This document shows positions 28,287-38,142 of a stretch of 64,000 nucleotides of DNA, in pieces. Below the pieces are notes generated by a model that did not search any database, was not told the DNA's origin, and saw only the letters and a list, made by a program, of their open reading frames with translations. This stretch comes from Micrococcus sp. (lineage in GTDB: Bacteria > Actinomycetota > Actinomycetes > Actinomycetales > Micrococcaceae), in NCBI GenBank assembly GCA_029961105.1, contig JASBVO010000012.1:26501-90500 (forward strand). The letters run 5' to 3'. The first letter of the stretch is position 1. Each line of letters opens with the position of its first letter. Both the position numbers and the translations under genes were made by a program.

Positions 28287-28997
28287 TCAGCGTTGGGTGA
28301 GCTCGCCGGTCATGGCGTCGATGCTGAGGTGGTCGCCCTTCCCGCCGCCAGCGCGGTCAAGCTCGATCTTCCAGTGCAGGGAGCCCCCCTCCTCATCCAG
28401 TTCGGCCTCATTCAAGAGCTGGCCTTGACGGCCTTCCAGGGCGGTGCGGATGGCGTCCTCGGCGCTCACCTCGGCCTGCTGGGCGTCCCGGATGGCATCC
28501 TCGTCGTTGTCCCGGCCCTCCTCCTGGACAGTGCCGTCCTCCAGCACCTTGGTCTCGATGACCTCCTGCCCGGAGACGACGTCGATCTCGTACTCATCGC
28601 GGTCATCTTCCCGGTCGACAGTGGTGATCACGCCCCCGGAATGCTGGGACAGCACGGCATCGATCGCGGAGAACACGGCGTCGGTCTCCCCGGAAGCAGC
28701 TGTACCCGAGGTGCTCGGCGAGCCGGTGCCGCCGGCGGTGGCAGTGTCCGAAGTGCTCGGCGAGGTGGTCCCGCCAGAGGTAGCGGTGTCCGAGGTGGTC
28801 GGGGAGGTGGTGTCCTCGGTGGCGGCCGGGGTCGATGCCATCGGCGCTTCCGTAGTAGTCGGCGCTTCCGTAGTGGGGGTGCCGGCGCCATCGTTGTTGT
28901 TGGCGCAACCGGTCAGCACGGCCATTGTGAGCAGGCCGGTTCCGGTGAGCAGCAGGAGCCTGCTCTTCGACCGCTGGGCAGTCCGTATGGTGGTCAT
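28287..28997 (-). CDS. PepSY-domain lipoprotein
   Basis: 236 residues starting at ATG 28997 (AAGGTTGGATC upstream). Signal peptide with lipobox LTGC (Cys31), a Thr/Ser/Pro/Gly linker of three 14-residue repeats, then two PepSY-like units: AVFSAIDAVLSQHSGGVITT through EYEIDVV, and SAEDAIRTALEGRQGQL through SLHWKIELD. PepSY proteins sit outside the membrane and often inhibit proteases or modulate sensor systems; here no protease or two-component gene is adjacent, so the role is unknown. The domain part is very acidic. The longer ORF (41 more codons) is rejected because the signal peptide must be N-terminal. Confidence 0.85.
   Translation of the reverse strand: MTTIRTAQRSKSRLLLLTGTGLLTMAVLTGCANNNDGAGTPTTEAPTTTEAPMASTPAATEDTTSPTTSDTATSGGTTSPSTSDTATAGGTGSPSTSGTAASGETDAVFSAIDAVLSQHSGGVITTVDREDDRDEYEIDVVSGQEVIETKVLEDGTVQEEGRDNDEDAIRDAQQAEVSAEDAIRTALEGRQGQLLNEAELDEEGGSLHWKIELDRAGGGKGDHLSIDAMTGELTQR
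28686..28811 (-). repeat. Three tandem 42-bp repeats in the PepSY lipoprotein linker
   Basis: Units at 28770-28811, 28728-28769 and 28686-28727 encode TTSPTTSDTATSGG, TTSPSTSDTATAGG and TGSPSTSGTAASGE. The unit length keeps the frame, so copy number can change without breaking the gene. It probably forms an extended wall-spanning linker. Confidence 0.9.
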
Positions 28998-29235
28998 GAT
29001 CCAACCTTGAAGAGGCAGGCACACCATGGCAAGACGACGATTGCTGTGAGTTGGACAGCACTTCGGCAGATAACCCTCTGTGCCCCCGGTCGACGGGCGG
29101 GGATACCCGGTGCTGCTCAATCGTTAAGAGGCACCACCTCGTTGCCCTCGTACCGTGGTACCCAACATCCGCATATATTCGTCCCTATCGGGCTTGGACC
29201 TGCAGTTGGTCGGGACTGCTAGCCGTGGAGCTGTC
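28998..29235. other. Divergent PepSY-DUF1232 intergenic region
   Basis: 238 bases between two divergent genes, with AT-richer patches (GCATATATTCG near 29170). It should carry both promoters. A TACC-GT-GGTA palindrome lies at 29153-29162. No RNA element recognised. Confidence 0.35.
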
Positions 29236-29658
29236 ATGACGGGTTCGTTCTGGTGGGATGTGGCCATTGGGATCGCGGCCGCGATGCTGCTGGCCTGGCT
29301 CGCCCTCGTGGTCGCCTTGGTCATCGTCCGGCCCCGCGGCCCACTGTTGCGCGAGGCGTTACGAGTGCTGCCTGATGTGCTCCGACTCATCCGCAGGCTC
29401 GCCACCGACAAGAACCTGCCCCGGGGCGTCCGCGTCCGTCTGGGCCTGCTATTGGCCTACCTCGCCTTCCCGGTGGACCTGGTCCCGGACTTCATCCCGG
29501 TCCTGGGGTACGCCGACGATGCCATCATCGTGACCGCCGTGCTGCGCAGTGTAGTGCGCCGTGCCGGCCTGGAGGCCGTCCGCGCGCAGTGGCCCGGCAC
29601 CGACGACGGCTTCGCCGCCGTCGTGCGCCTGACCGGACTGAACCGCCCCACGTCTTGA
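29236..29658 (+). CDS. DUF1232 membrane protein
   Basis: 140 residues: one N-terminal membrane helix (DVAIGIAAAMLLAWLALVVALVIV, in part) and a C-terminal DUF1232 domain with the signature AYLAFPVDLVPDFIPVLGYADD. ATG 29236 (GTGGAGCTGTC upstream) is preferred over an ORF 27 codons longer because the hydrophobic helix should lie near the N-terminus. The family is widespread and its function is unknown; some members are linked to envelope stress. It stands alone on the plus strand. Confidence 0.85.
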   Translation: MTGSFWWDVAIGIAAAMLLAWLALVVALVIVRPRGPLLREALRVLPDVLRLIRRLATDKNLPRGVRVRLGLLLAYLAFPVDLVPDFIPVLGYADDAIIVTAVLRSVVRRAGLEAVRAQWPGTDDGFAAVVRLTGLNRPTS

Positions 29659-29893
29659 GGAACGGGCGCACGTTTCGTTTCAGGTGAGCCAGCCGGTGTT
29701 CGCCGCTGCTTCGGCAGGAGTGCCCCGCGAACCTGTCGTCGCCCTGTGAACCCGTCGATGCCCCTGTTGCCGGGACTCCGCCTCGGCGTAGTCTCGCCTC
29801 GTCATCGCGAGGACCGCCGGTGGTGACCTCACCAACGAATCGGCGTACCTGGACGAGTCAGGCACGGGCAGCATGGAAAGAAGAAATAATCCG
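29659..29893. other. Intergenic sequence after the DUF1232 gene
   Basis: 235 bases with no convincing gene or RNA. It probably holds the DUF1232 terminator and the old promoter of the acetyltransferase pseudogene; GAAAGAAG before ATG 29894 is a leftover ribosome binding site. Confidence 0.35.
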
Positions 29894-30640
29894 ATGGCCT
29901 CCACCGGGGTTCTCCCCTGCCGCAGCCGGACCCGGAACCCGCCACCGTTGGGGCCTCCCATCCTGAGGGAGGCCCGGTCGAGCGGCGGCTGGTGGGCGTG
30001 GACGTCGCCCGGGGCGTGGCCCTGATCGGGATCGTGGTCGTGAACGTGCTGCCCGAACTGGGCCCGACCGGCAAACCCCTACTGGCCTGGACCCTGCTGG
30101 CGGTGGCCGTGGTCTACGCGGTGGCTGGCCCGGTGGCCATGCAACTGGTCCACGCCACCCGGCCCGGCCTGCCCCAGATCGACACGGACTAGACCTCGGC
30201 CTGGCCGCCGCACACCCCCGACTGTTCTTCACCGACATGCTGCTCACCGGCTTCTACCCGGCCCTGCCCTGGACGGCCTACATCTGCGTGGGCCTGGCGG
30301 TCGGCCGGTCGGCCGGTCGGACCTGAGATCCCGCAAGATCGTCGCCGCCCTGATGGGCGCGGGGGCGGCCCTGGCGGTGTGCATGTGGCTGGTCTCGGTG
30401 CTGTTGCTGGGCCCGAAGGCGGACTGCACCGCATCGTGGCCGCCACCCCGGGTCTGGACCGCGGAGAGATCCAGGACATCCTCGACCCCGAACGCCCGGT
30501 GATGTCCATCGCCATCCAGGTCATCGTGTTCCTGCTCGCCGCCGTCCTCTGGCGGGCCGCCGTGGGCAAAGGCCCCCTGGAGAACATCCTCGTGGTCACC
30601 ACCGGGTAGCTGCGCGCCCTCGTCCTCACCGGCCGCCGTC
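29894..30640 (+). pseudogene. Decayed HGSNAT-like (DUF1624/DUF418) membrane acetyltransferase
   Basis: Pieces of one protein appear in order in different frames: ERRLVGVDVARGVALIGIVV (from 29977), then VVYAVAGPVAMQLVHATRPG, stop at 30190; LGLAAAHPRLFFTDMLLTGF (from 30190) to GLAVGR; DLRSRKIVAALMGAGAAL (from 30320); GLHRIVAATPGLDRGEIQDI (from 30420), then RAAVGKGPLEN, stop at 30609. This is the layout of heparan-alpha-glucosaminide N-acetyltransferase-like membrane proteins, with about 100 middle residues deleted and at least three frame changes. One change is due to an extra 8-bp unit at 30299-30320. The protein cannot be functional. Confidence 0.75.
30299..30320 (+). repeat. 8-bp tandem repeat causing a frameshift
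   Basis: GGTCGGCC-GGTCGGCC-GGTCGG, 2.75 copies of an 8-bp unit. Removing one unit restores the frame from GLAVGRS straight into DLRSRK, so the extra copy is a slippage duplication that broke the gene. Confidence 0.8.
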
Positions 30641-31296
30641 GCGGCTCACCAGCAGATCACCCCGGTATGCACCAGTGGCTCACGGTTCCCGGGACAATGC
30701 TCCTGGGTATGAGTCATGCCCCCTCCCCGACTCCGGACGTTCCGAGTCCAGCCTCGTGGTGTGCCACCTCGAGTTCCCTCTTGAGGGTGGCAGCACTGAC
30801 ACACCCCGGTGGCCCCGGGTCCCGGGAGAACGGGCCGCGGCTTCAGGAGGCGGATCAGGGCGTACACCCCGAGTCGGTCTCCGGGCGCGCCGGTGCCCCA
30901 TGGGCTGTCAGTGTGGTGTGCCGCGGACAGCCCATGCACGCGGGGTGATGGGGATTCGGCCCTGTGGCCCGGCGGGCCGCGCGGTGGCCGGGGACTCGAG
31001 AACGGTCGTCCTGGCCACCGCCAGGGGAAATCCTGTGCACGTGCAGGCCGCCGGGCACTCTCGTGAACACTTCCATCCCGCCGGGGGACGGGCCCGAGCA
31101 GTGTCCGAGGATTCCTCCGTGCCGACAATAAACTACTCTCTTGGCCCGCCCGAGTCAGTGCCCGTGGAGTGGCAGGGAGAGCACGAGCGTCCGTCCCGGG
31201 AAGAACTGCCTGGCCGTGCGTTCCGGCAGGGTGGGTGAGCCACGTGGCCCTGGCGGTCACCGAGGCGGCCGCCTCCATCCCCGCGCGGGCCGCGTC
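30641..31296. other. Gene-free stretch between the acetyltransferase pseudogene and the dehydrogenase
   Basis: About 650 bases. Open frames on both strands lack any domain, signal peptide or family resemblance and look like GC-rich chance ORFs. The one clear structure is an 11-bp inverted repeat at 30899-30936. An AT-rich spot (CAATAAACTACTCTC) lies at about 31124-31140. The region is between two converging genes, so terminators are expected. Confidence 0.4.
30899..30936. repeat. Perfect 11-bp inverted repeat
   Basis: CATGGGCTGTC (30899-30909) and GACAGCCCATG (30926-30936) with a 16-base loop. It could be a bidirectional terminator for the converging genes, although it lies 360 bases from the dehydrogenase stop; it could also be an element end. 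No U-run follows on either strand. Confidence 0.6.
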
Positions 31297-32511
31297 CTAT
31301 GCGGCGATCATCCCGTGCGGGTCGATGACGTACTTCCTGGCTGCTCCGCGATCGAATTCCTTGTAGCTCTGGGGTGCATCGTCCAGGCTGATCGTGGTGG
31401 CGTTGACAGCCTGGGAGATGTTCGCCTTGTCCGCCAGGATCATGTTCATCAGCTGGCGGTTGTACCGCTTCACCGGACACTGACCCGTGGTGAACGAGAG
31501 CGACTTCGCCCAGCCGGTGCCCAGCTGCACACCGATCTGCCCGACCTTCGCGTTCTCGTCGATGCCGCCGGGATCTCCGGTCACGTACAGACCCGGGATG
31601 CCCAGGGCACCGCCCACTTGGGTCACGCTCATGATGTCGTTCAGCACCGTGGCCGGTGCCTCTGCGGCGTTGGCCCCGTGACCACGGGCCTCGAAACCTA
31701 CGGCGTCCACCGCTGCGTCGACCAGGGGCACGCCCAGGATCTGCTCGATCCGGTCCGGCAGGGAGCCTTCCTGGCTCAGGTCGATGGTCTCGCAGCCGAA
31801 GCTCGCTGCCTGCTTCAGCCGGTCCGCGTTCATGTCCCCCACGATGACGGCGGAGGCACCCAGCAACTGAGCTGAGAAGGCCGCGGCCAAACCCACCGGT
31901 CCCGCGCCCGCGACATAGACCGTGGACCCGGTCGTGACACCGGCAGTGAACGCGCCGTGGTAACCGGTGGGGAAGATGTCCGACAGCATGGCCAGGTCGA
32001 GGATCTTCTCGAGCGCCTGGTCGCGGTCGGGGAACTTGAGCAGGTTGAAGTCCGCATAGGGCACCATGACGTACTCTGCCTGGCCACCGATCCAGCCGCC
32101 CATGTCCACGTAACCGTAGGCGGCTCCAGGCCGAGCGGGGTTCACGTTGAGGCAGACGCCGGTCTTGCCCTCATTGCACATCCGGCAGCGACCGCACGCG
32201 ATGTTGAAGGGAACGGAGCAGATATCACCTTCCTTGACGAAGAGCACGTCATCGCCAGTCTCGACGACCTCTCCGGTGATCTCGTGGCCCAGCGACTGCC
32301 CGACCGGCGCCGTGGTGCGCCCTCGCACCATGTGCTGGTCGCTGCCGCAGATGTTCGTCGCCACCAGCCTGAGGATGGCGGCGTGCGGCGCCTTCTGCTG
32401 GATGCCCATCTTGCTGGCCACCTCGGACGGCAGCTCCAGCTTGGGGTAGTCGATCGTCTCGACGGCGACTTCCCCGGGGCCCTTATAGACGACTACACGG
32501 TTTCCCGTCAT
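31297..32511 (-). CDS. fdhA: Glutathione-independent formaldehyde dehydrogenase (zinc ADH family)
   Basis: 404-residue medium-chain dehydrogenase closest in pattern to Pseudomonas putida FdhA, which oxidises formaldehyde to formate with tightly bound NAD. Catalytic zinc ligands are Cys55 (NICGSDQH) and His76 (LGHE); structural zinc Cys106, Cys109, Cys112 and Cys120 lie in ACGRCRMCNEGKTGVC; the NAD site is GAGPVG at 202-207. AYGYVDMGGWIGGQAEYVMV is typical of this subgroup. ATG 32511 follows GAAAGGAACAGCC. It lies 75 bases downstream of the aquaporin gene on the same strand and is probably cotranscribed with it. Confidence 0.9.
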   Translation of the reverse strand: MTGNRVVVYKGPGEVAVETIDYPKLELPSEVASKMGIQQKAPHAAILRLVATNICGSDQHMVRGRTTAPVGQSLGHEITGEVVETGDDVLFVKEGDICSVPFNIACGRCRMCNEGKTGVCLNVNPARPGAAYGYVDMGGWIGGQAEYVMVPYADFNLLKFPDRDQALEKILDLAMLSDIFPTGYHGAFTAGVTTGSTVYVAGAGPVGLAAAFSAQLLGASAVIVGDMNADRLKQAASFGCETIDLSQEGSLPDRIEQILGVPLVDAAVDAVGFEARGHGANAAEAPATVLNDIMSVTQVGGALGIPGLYVTGDPGGIDENAKVGQIGVQLGTGWAKSLSFTTGQCPVKRYNRQLMNMILADKANISQAVNATTISLDDAPQSYKEFDRGAARKYVIDPHGMIAA

Positions 32512-32586
32512 GGCTGTTCCTTTCGATCGTCATTGCTCAACGTGAGTAATGTGCTGGCTCAGTCGTTCTTCACGCATATCGGTGGT

Positions 32587-33381
32587 CTATTCCTCGTGGG
32601 AGTCGAGTCTCTTGTCCCGGCCTTCCGACATGGCCTGGTCATCGGCGCGTGGCTCGGGTTCGGGGAGCTCGCGAGGGCGGGCGACCAGGTCATAGGTCAC
32701 CGCGGCGGCGCAGCTGCCGATCAGCGGACCGATGATATAGAGGGGGAACTGGGCCCACTCGACCGCGCCACCGAAGAAGGTTTGCACGAGGTTCGGCCCG
32801 AAGGTCCGTGCCGGGTTGAGCGAACCGCCGGTCAGGGGCGCGATGACCAGGATGGCTGCGGCGACGGCCAGACCGATGATCAGGCCCGCCCACCCCTTGG
32901 GTGCGCGCTGGTCCACCGCCACCGCCATGACCGCGAGCATGAGCAGGAAGGTGCCCAGCACCTCGGCAATGATGCCTTGGCCGTATGAGACCCCATCACC
33001 CAGGGCGGTCGCTCCACCGCCGAAGTCCACCGCCCGTGACCCGAAGGACGCCACCAGCAGGAGGCTCCCAACCGCCGCACCGAGGAACTGGGCCACGGTG
33101 TAGGGCACCACCTCTGCCCACGGAAAGCGTCTGGTGATCGCCAACGCAAAGGTGACGGCGGGATTGATGTGCGCGCCCGACACGGCGAGGAAGGCGTAGA
33201 TCACCACCGCGACGGCAATGGCAAATCCCAAGGAGATGAAACCGACCCCCGGATAGGTGAGACTCCCGGCGTCCACCGACAAGGCCGCCAGTACCGTTCC
33301 GACACCGAAGACCACCAGAACGGCTGTGCCGAGGACTTCGGCCGAAAGTCGTCGCATGAGGCTCGGGGTCATTTTCACCAT
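32587..33381 (-). CDS. Aquaporin / glycerol facilitator family channel
   Basis: 264-residue MIP-family channel with six hydrophobic helices and both pore motifs: HINPAVTFA in loop B and LNPARTFGP in loop E. A charged C-terminal tail (PEPEPRADDQAMSEGRDKRL) follows. Loop E has Arg after NPA and no clear glycerol-type Asp, so a water-type (AqpZ-like) pore seems more likely than GlpF. The start is uncertain: ATG 33381 or 33372, both near AATGGTGAAA; the 297-codon ORF has a polar extension that is unlikely. It ends 75 bases before fdhA and starts 136 bases from comEA, at the right edge of the accessory region. Confidence 0.88.
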   Translation of the reverse strand: MVKMTPSLMRRLSAEVLGTAVLVVFGVGTVLAALSVDAGSLTYPGVGFISLGFAIAVAVVIYAFLAVSGAHINPAVTFALAITRRFPWAEVVPYTVAQFLGAAVGSLLLVASFGSRAVDFGGGATALGDGVSYGQGIIAEVLGTFLLMLAVMAVAVDQRAPKGWAGLIIGLAVAAAILVIAPLTGGSLNPARTFGPNLVQTFFGGAVEWAQFPLYIIGPLIGSCAAAVTYDLVARPRELPEPEPRADDQAMSEGRDKRLDSHEE

Positions 33382-33516
33382 TCCAGGGGGATACGGAAAA
33401 ATACTCCGGAGAACGGGACTGGGGAATGGCTGCGAGCCTAGGTCGTGTCGGAAACGACGGTCAAGGTCTCGCTTCTGCATCGGCGGGTTCGGCGACGCAG
33501 CCGTCCACTGGGATCC

Positions 33517-34383
33517 TCACCAGCCGACGAGCCCTTCGAGCCGTTCCATCATGGCCGGGCCGATGCCAGAGACCGCGTCCAGGTCCTCCATCGAACCGTA
33601 CGGCCCGACCTGCTCCCGGTGCTCGACGATCCGGCCGGCCAGTGCGGGGCCGATGCCGGGGAGCTGTTCGAGGGTGGCGGCGTCCGCGGTGTTGACGTTG
33701 ACCGTGCCCCCAGTAGGGGCGGAACCACCGGCAGCACCAGGACCGCCGGGGCCTGCGGGTCCTGGCGACGGGCCAGGACCCGTCCCCTCTGCTGCCCTCG
33801 GGGTATCCGGGCCGGGCACGAGGATCTGGCTGGCGTCGACGGCCGGGGCGGCCAGGTTGAGGAGGTCGAGTTCCGCCCGGGTCGTCGATCCGCCGGCGGC
33901 ACGGAGGGCGTCGGCCACGCGTGACCCCGCCGGCAGCTCCACCAGGCCCGGCTCGTGCACTTCACCGGCCACGTGGACGATCACGGCTCCCGAAGCGGCG
34001 GCCGGGATCCCGGCCTGCTGCCCCTCGGCGGCCCGCCCCGGACTCGTCTGGTCCGGGCCCGGCCCACCCGGCCTCGACTCTCTCGGCCCCGCCTGCTCCT
34101 CACCGCCGTGCTGTCCGCCGCCCTGTCCGGCGTCCACTCCCCCGCCCCCGCCCGGCTTCCCCGGCTCGCCCTGCTGGGCATCGAGGGAAGCTGCCTGTGG
34201 AGCCGGAACTCCCGCGGGCCCTGCCGGTGAGGTCAGCCAGCTAACGGCCCACCAGGCGGCGGCGACCACCGCCAGCAGCAGGACGGCGGAGGTGACGACG
34301 CGTGCGCGCCACAAGGGGGCCACCGGAGGGGGGTCCTCCCAGTCGCCGGTGACTGAGGCGTCGTCGTGGCTGTGCCGTCCCAT
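33517..34383 (-). CDS. comEA: ComEA-like DNA-binding competence protein
   Basis: Membrane-anchored receptor that binds double-stranded DNA for uptake. 288 residues: a cytoplasmic N-terminus, one membrane helix (AVLLLAVVAAAWWAVSWL), a Gly/Pro/Gln-rich linker, an SLBB domain (VIVHVAGEVHEPGLVEL), another Gly/Pro linker, and two helix-hairpin-helix motifs (LEQLPGIGPALAGRIVEHRE and DLDAVSGIGPAMMERL). ATG 34383 is preceded by GGAGGC with tight spacing; the ORF could begin 21 codons earlier. It follows degV by 67 bases. Its usual downstream partner comEC lies 13.7 kb away beyond the accessory region. Confidence 0.9.
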   Translation of the reverse strand: MGRHSHDDASVTGDWEDPPPVAPLWRARVVTSAVLLLAVVAAAWWAVSWLTSPAGPAGVPAPQAASLDAQQGEPGKPGGGGGVDAGQGGGQHGGEEQAGPRESRPGGPGPDQTSPGRAAEGQQAGIPAAASGAVIVHVAGEVHEPGLVELPAGSRVADALRAAGGSTTRAELDLLNLAAPAVDASQILVPGPDTPRAAEGTGPGPSPGPAGPGGPGAAGGSAPTGGTVNVNTADAATLEQLPGIGPALAGRIVEHREQVGPYGSMEDLDAVSGIGPAMMERLEGLVGW

Positions 34384-34450
34384 GCCTCCACTCTCACCTG
34401 AAGTTCCGGCTCCCGGGCCCGCCGCGGCCCCGGGACGGCGTGACACCCCG

Positions 34451-35440
34451 TCAGGAGGACCGCTGTGCAGTGAGGACGGGGTTCATCGTGACTCCGAGGG
34501 CGCCGAGGCCCAGGTGCGCCGCGAGCACTGCGGGGAGCCGGATCACCGGCACGGGCAGCGAGGACAGGCTCTGCAGGCGCCCGGCCAGTTCGTGGGCGGC
34601 CTCCTGGTTTCCGAAGCCATGCACCGCGATGCGGTCGGCGGTCCCCGGCGCATCCGTGTGCTCCGCGGACTCCCGGACCAATTCGACCAGCCGTTCGGTG
34701 GCCCGGGCCGTGGTGCGCGGCCGGTCCACGAGGGAGACGACGCCATCATCGAGCGTGAGCACCGGCTTCACGTGCAGCAGGGACCCGAGCAGGCCCGCCA
34801 CCGTGCCGATCCGACCGCCCCGGCGCAGCTGCTCCAGGTTCGGCACGGTGAAGAACACGCCCGCTTCCTGGCTCGCTGCGTCGACCGAGGACAGCAGTTG
34901 GTCCGGGGCCACGCCGAATCCCGCACCGATCACGGCGTCGATCACCACCGTGCCCAGGGCGAACCCGGCCGTGTGGGAATCGACCACGGAGACGGGGATC
35001 AGCGACTCGCGCGCGGCGAGCCGGGCGGCCTCCACGGTGCCGGACAGCTTGCCGGACAGGTGGACGGAGATGACCTGCTCGAATCCCGCCTCCGCGAGCG
35101 ACTGGTAGACCGCGCTGAACGCCCCGGGTGAGGGCCGAGAGGTTTTCACGGGCGTCCCCGCGGCCAGGGCCAAAGGAAGCTCCCGCAGCAGGTCCGGGGT
35201 GCCGTCCGTGTAGATCTGCTCGCCGATCATCACGGGCATCGGCACCTGGCGCAGACCACGCGTCAGCGGGTGGGCGAGCACCTCGGCCGGGATCGAGGCG
35301 GAGGAATCGGTGACGATCGCGGTCCGTCCCTTCCGGGGCGGGCGCAGCCCGAGACGGACGCGGCCGGTCTGGGCGGCGCGCAACTGGCGGATCCGGGTGA
35401 GCACGGCGGCCTGCCACTCGGCGATGTCAGCCATGCCCAC
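34451..35440 (-). CDS. DegV family fatty-acid-binding protein
   Basis: 329 residues. The DegV domain begins AIVTDSSASIPAEVL near residue 41 and has the family motifs TSRPSPGAFSAVYQSL, ISVHLSGKLSGTVEAA and VVDSHTAGFALG, where Ser and His residues hold the fatty-acid head group. In Firmicutes, FakB members of this family present fatty acids to the kinase FakA; no FakA (DAK-type) gene is in view. degV-comEA-comEC is a common actinobacterial order. The first 40 residues are an Arg-rich extension. Confidence 0.9.
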   Translation of the reverse strand: MGMADIAEWQAAVLTRIRQLRAAQTGRVRLGLRPPRKGRTAIVTDSSASIPAEVLAHPLTRGLRQVPMPVMIGEQIYTDGTPDLLRELPLALAAGTPVKTSRPSPGAFSAVYQSLAEAGFEQVISVHLSGKLSGTVEAARLAARESLIPVSVVDSHTAGFALGTVVIDAVIGAGFGVAPDQLLSSVDAASQEAGVFFTVPNLEQLRRGGRIGTVAGLLGSLLHVKPVLTLDDGVVSLVDRPRTTARATERLVELVRESAEHTDAPGTADRIAVHGFGNQEAAHELAGRLQSLSSLPVPVIRLPAVLAAHLGLGALGVTMNPVLTAQRSS

Positions 35441-35474
35441 TCCCTTCGACGCTCGGCGGCTTCCGCTTTAACCT

Positions 35475-35508
35475 AGGCGACCCGGGGCACCACGGCCCCG
35501 GGTCGCCT
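35475..35508 (-). terminator. Strong hairpin between leuS and degV
   Basis: AGGCGACCCGGGGC (35475-35488) and GCCCCGGGTCGCCT (35495-35508) form a perfect 14-bp stem with a 6-base loop, 11 bases after the leuS stop codon. It should end leuS transcription and separate it from degV-comEA. No U tail follows, as often in actinobacteria. Confidence 0.8.
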
Positions 35509-35518
35509 CCACTGGCCC

Positions 35519-38053
<2,535 letters not shown>

Positions 38054-38117
38054 GGAGATCCTGTCCTTGAAGTGCGGTGGGAACGGGGTGGGGACATCAC
38101 GACGCCGGCCCGTCACC

Positions 38118-38136
38118 CGGGCGCGCGACGCGCCCG
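38118..38136 (-). terminator. Hairpin downstream of glpK
   Basis: CGGGCGCG-CGA-CGCGCCCG is a perfect 8-bp stem with a 3-base loop, 7 bases after the glpK stop on the minus strand and before leuS begins. It is a plausible U-less terminator. Confidence 0.55.
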
Positions 38137-38142
38137 TCCATC

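Noticed and set aside
30646..31278. 210-codon minus-strand ORF in the gene-free stretch
   Set aside because: No recognisable motif and chance-like composition; no ribosome binding site.
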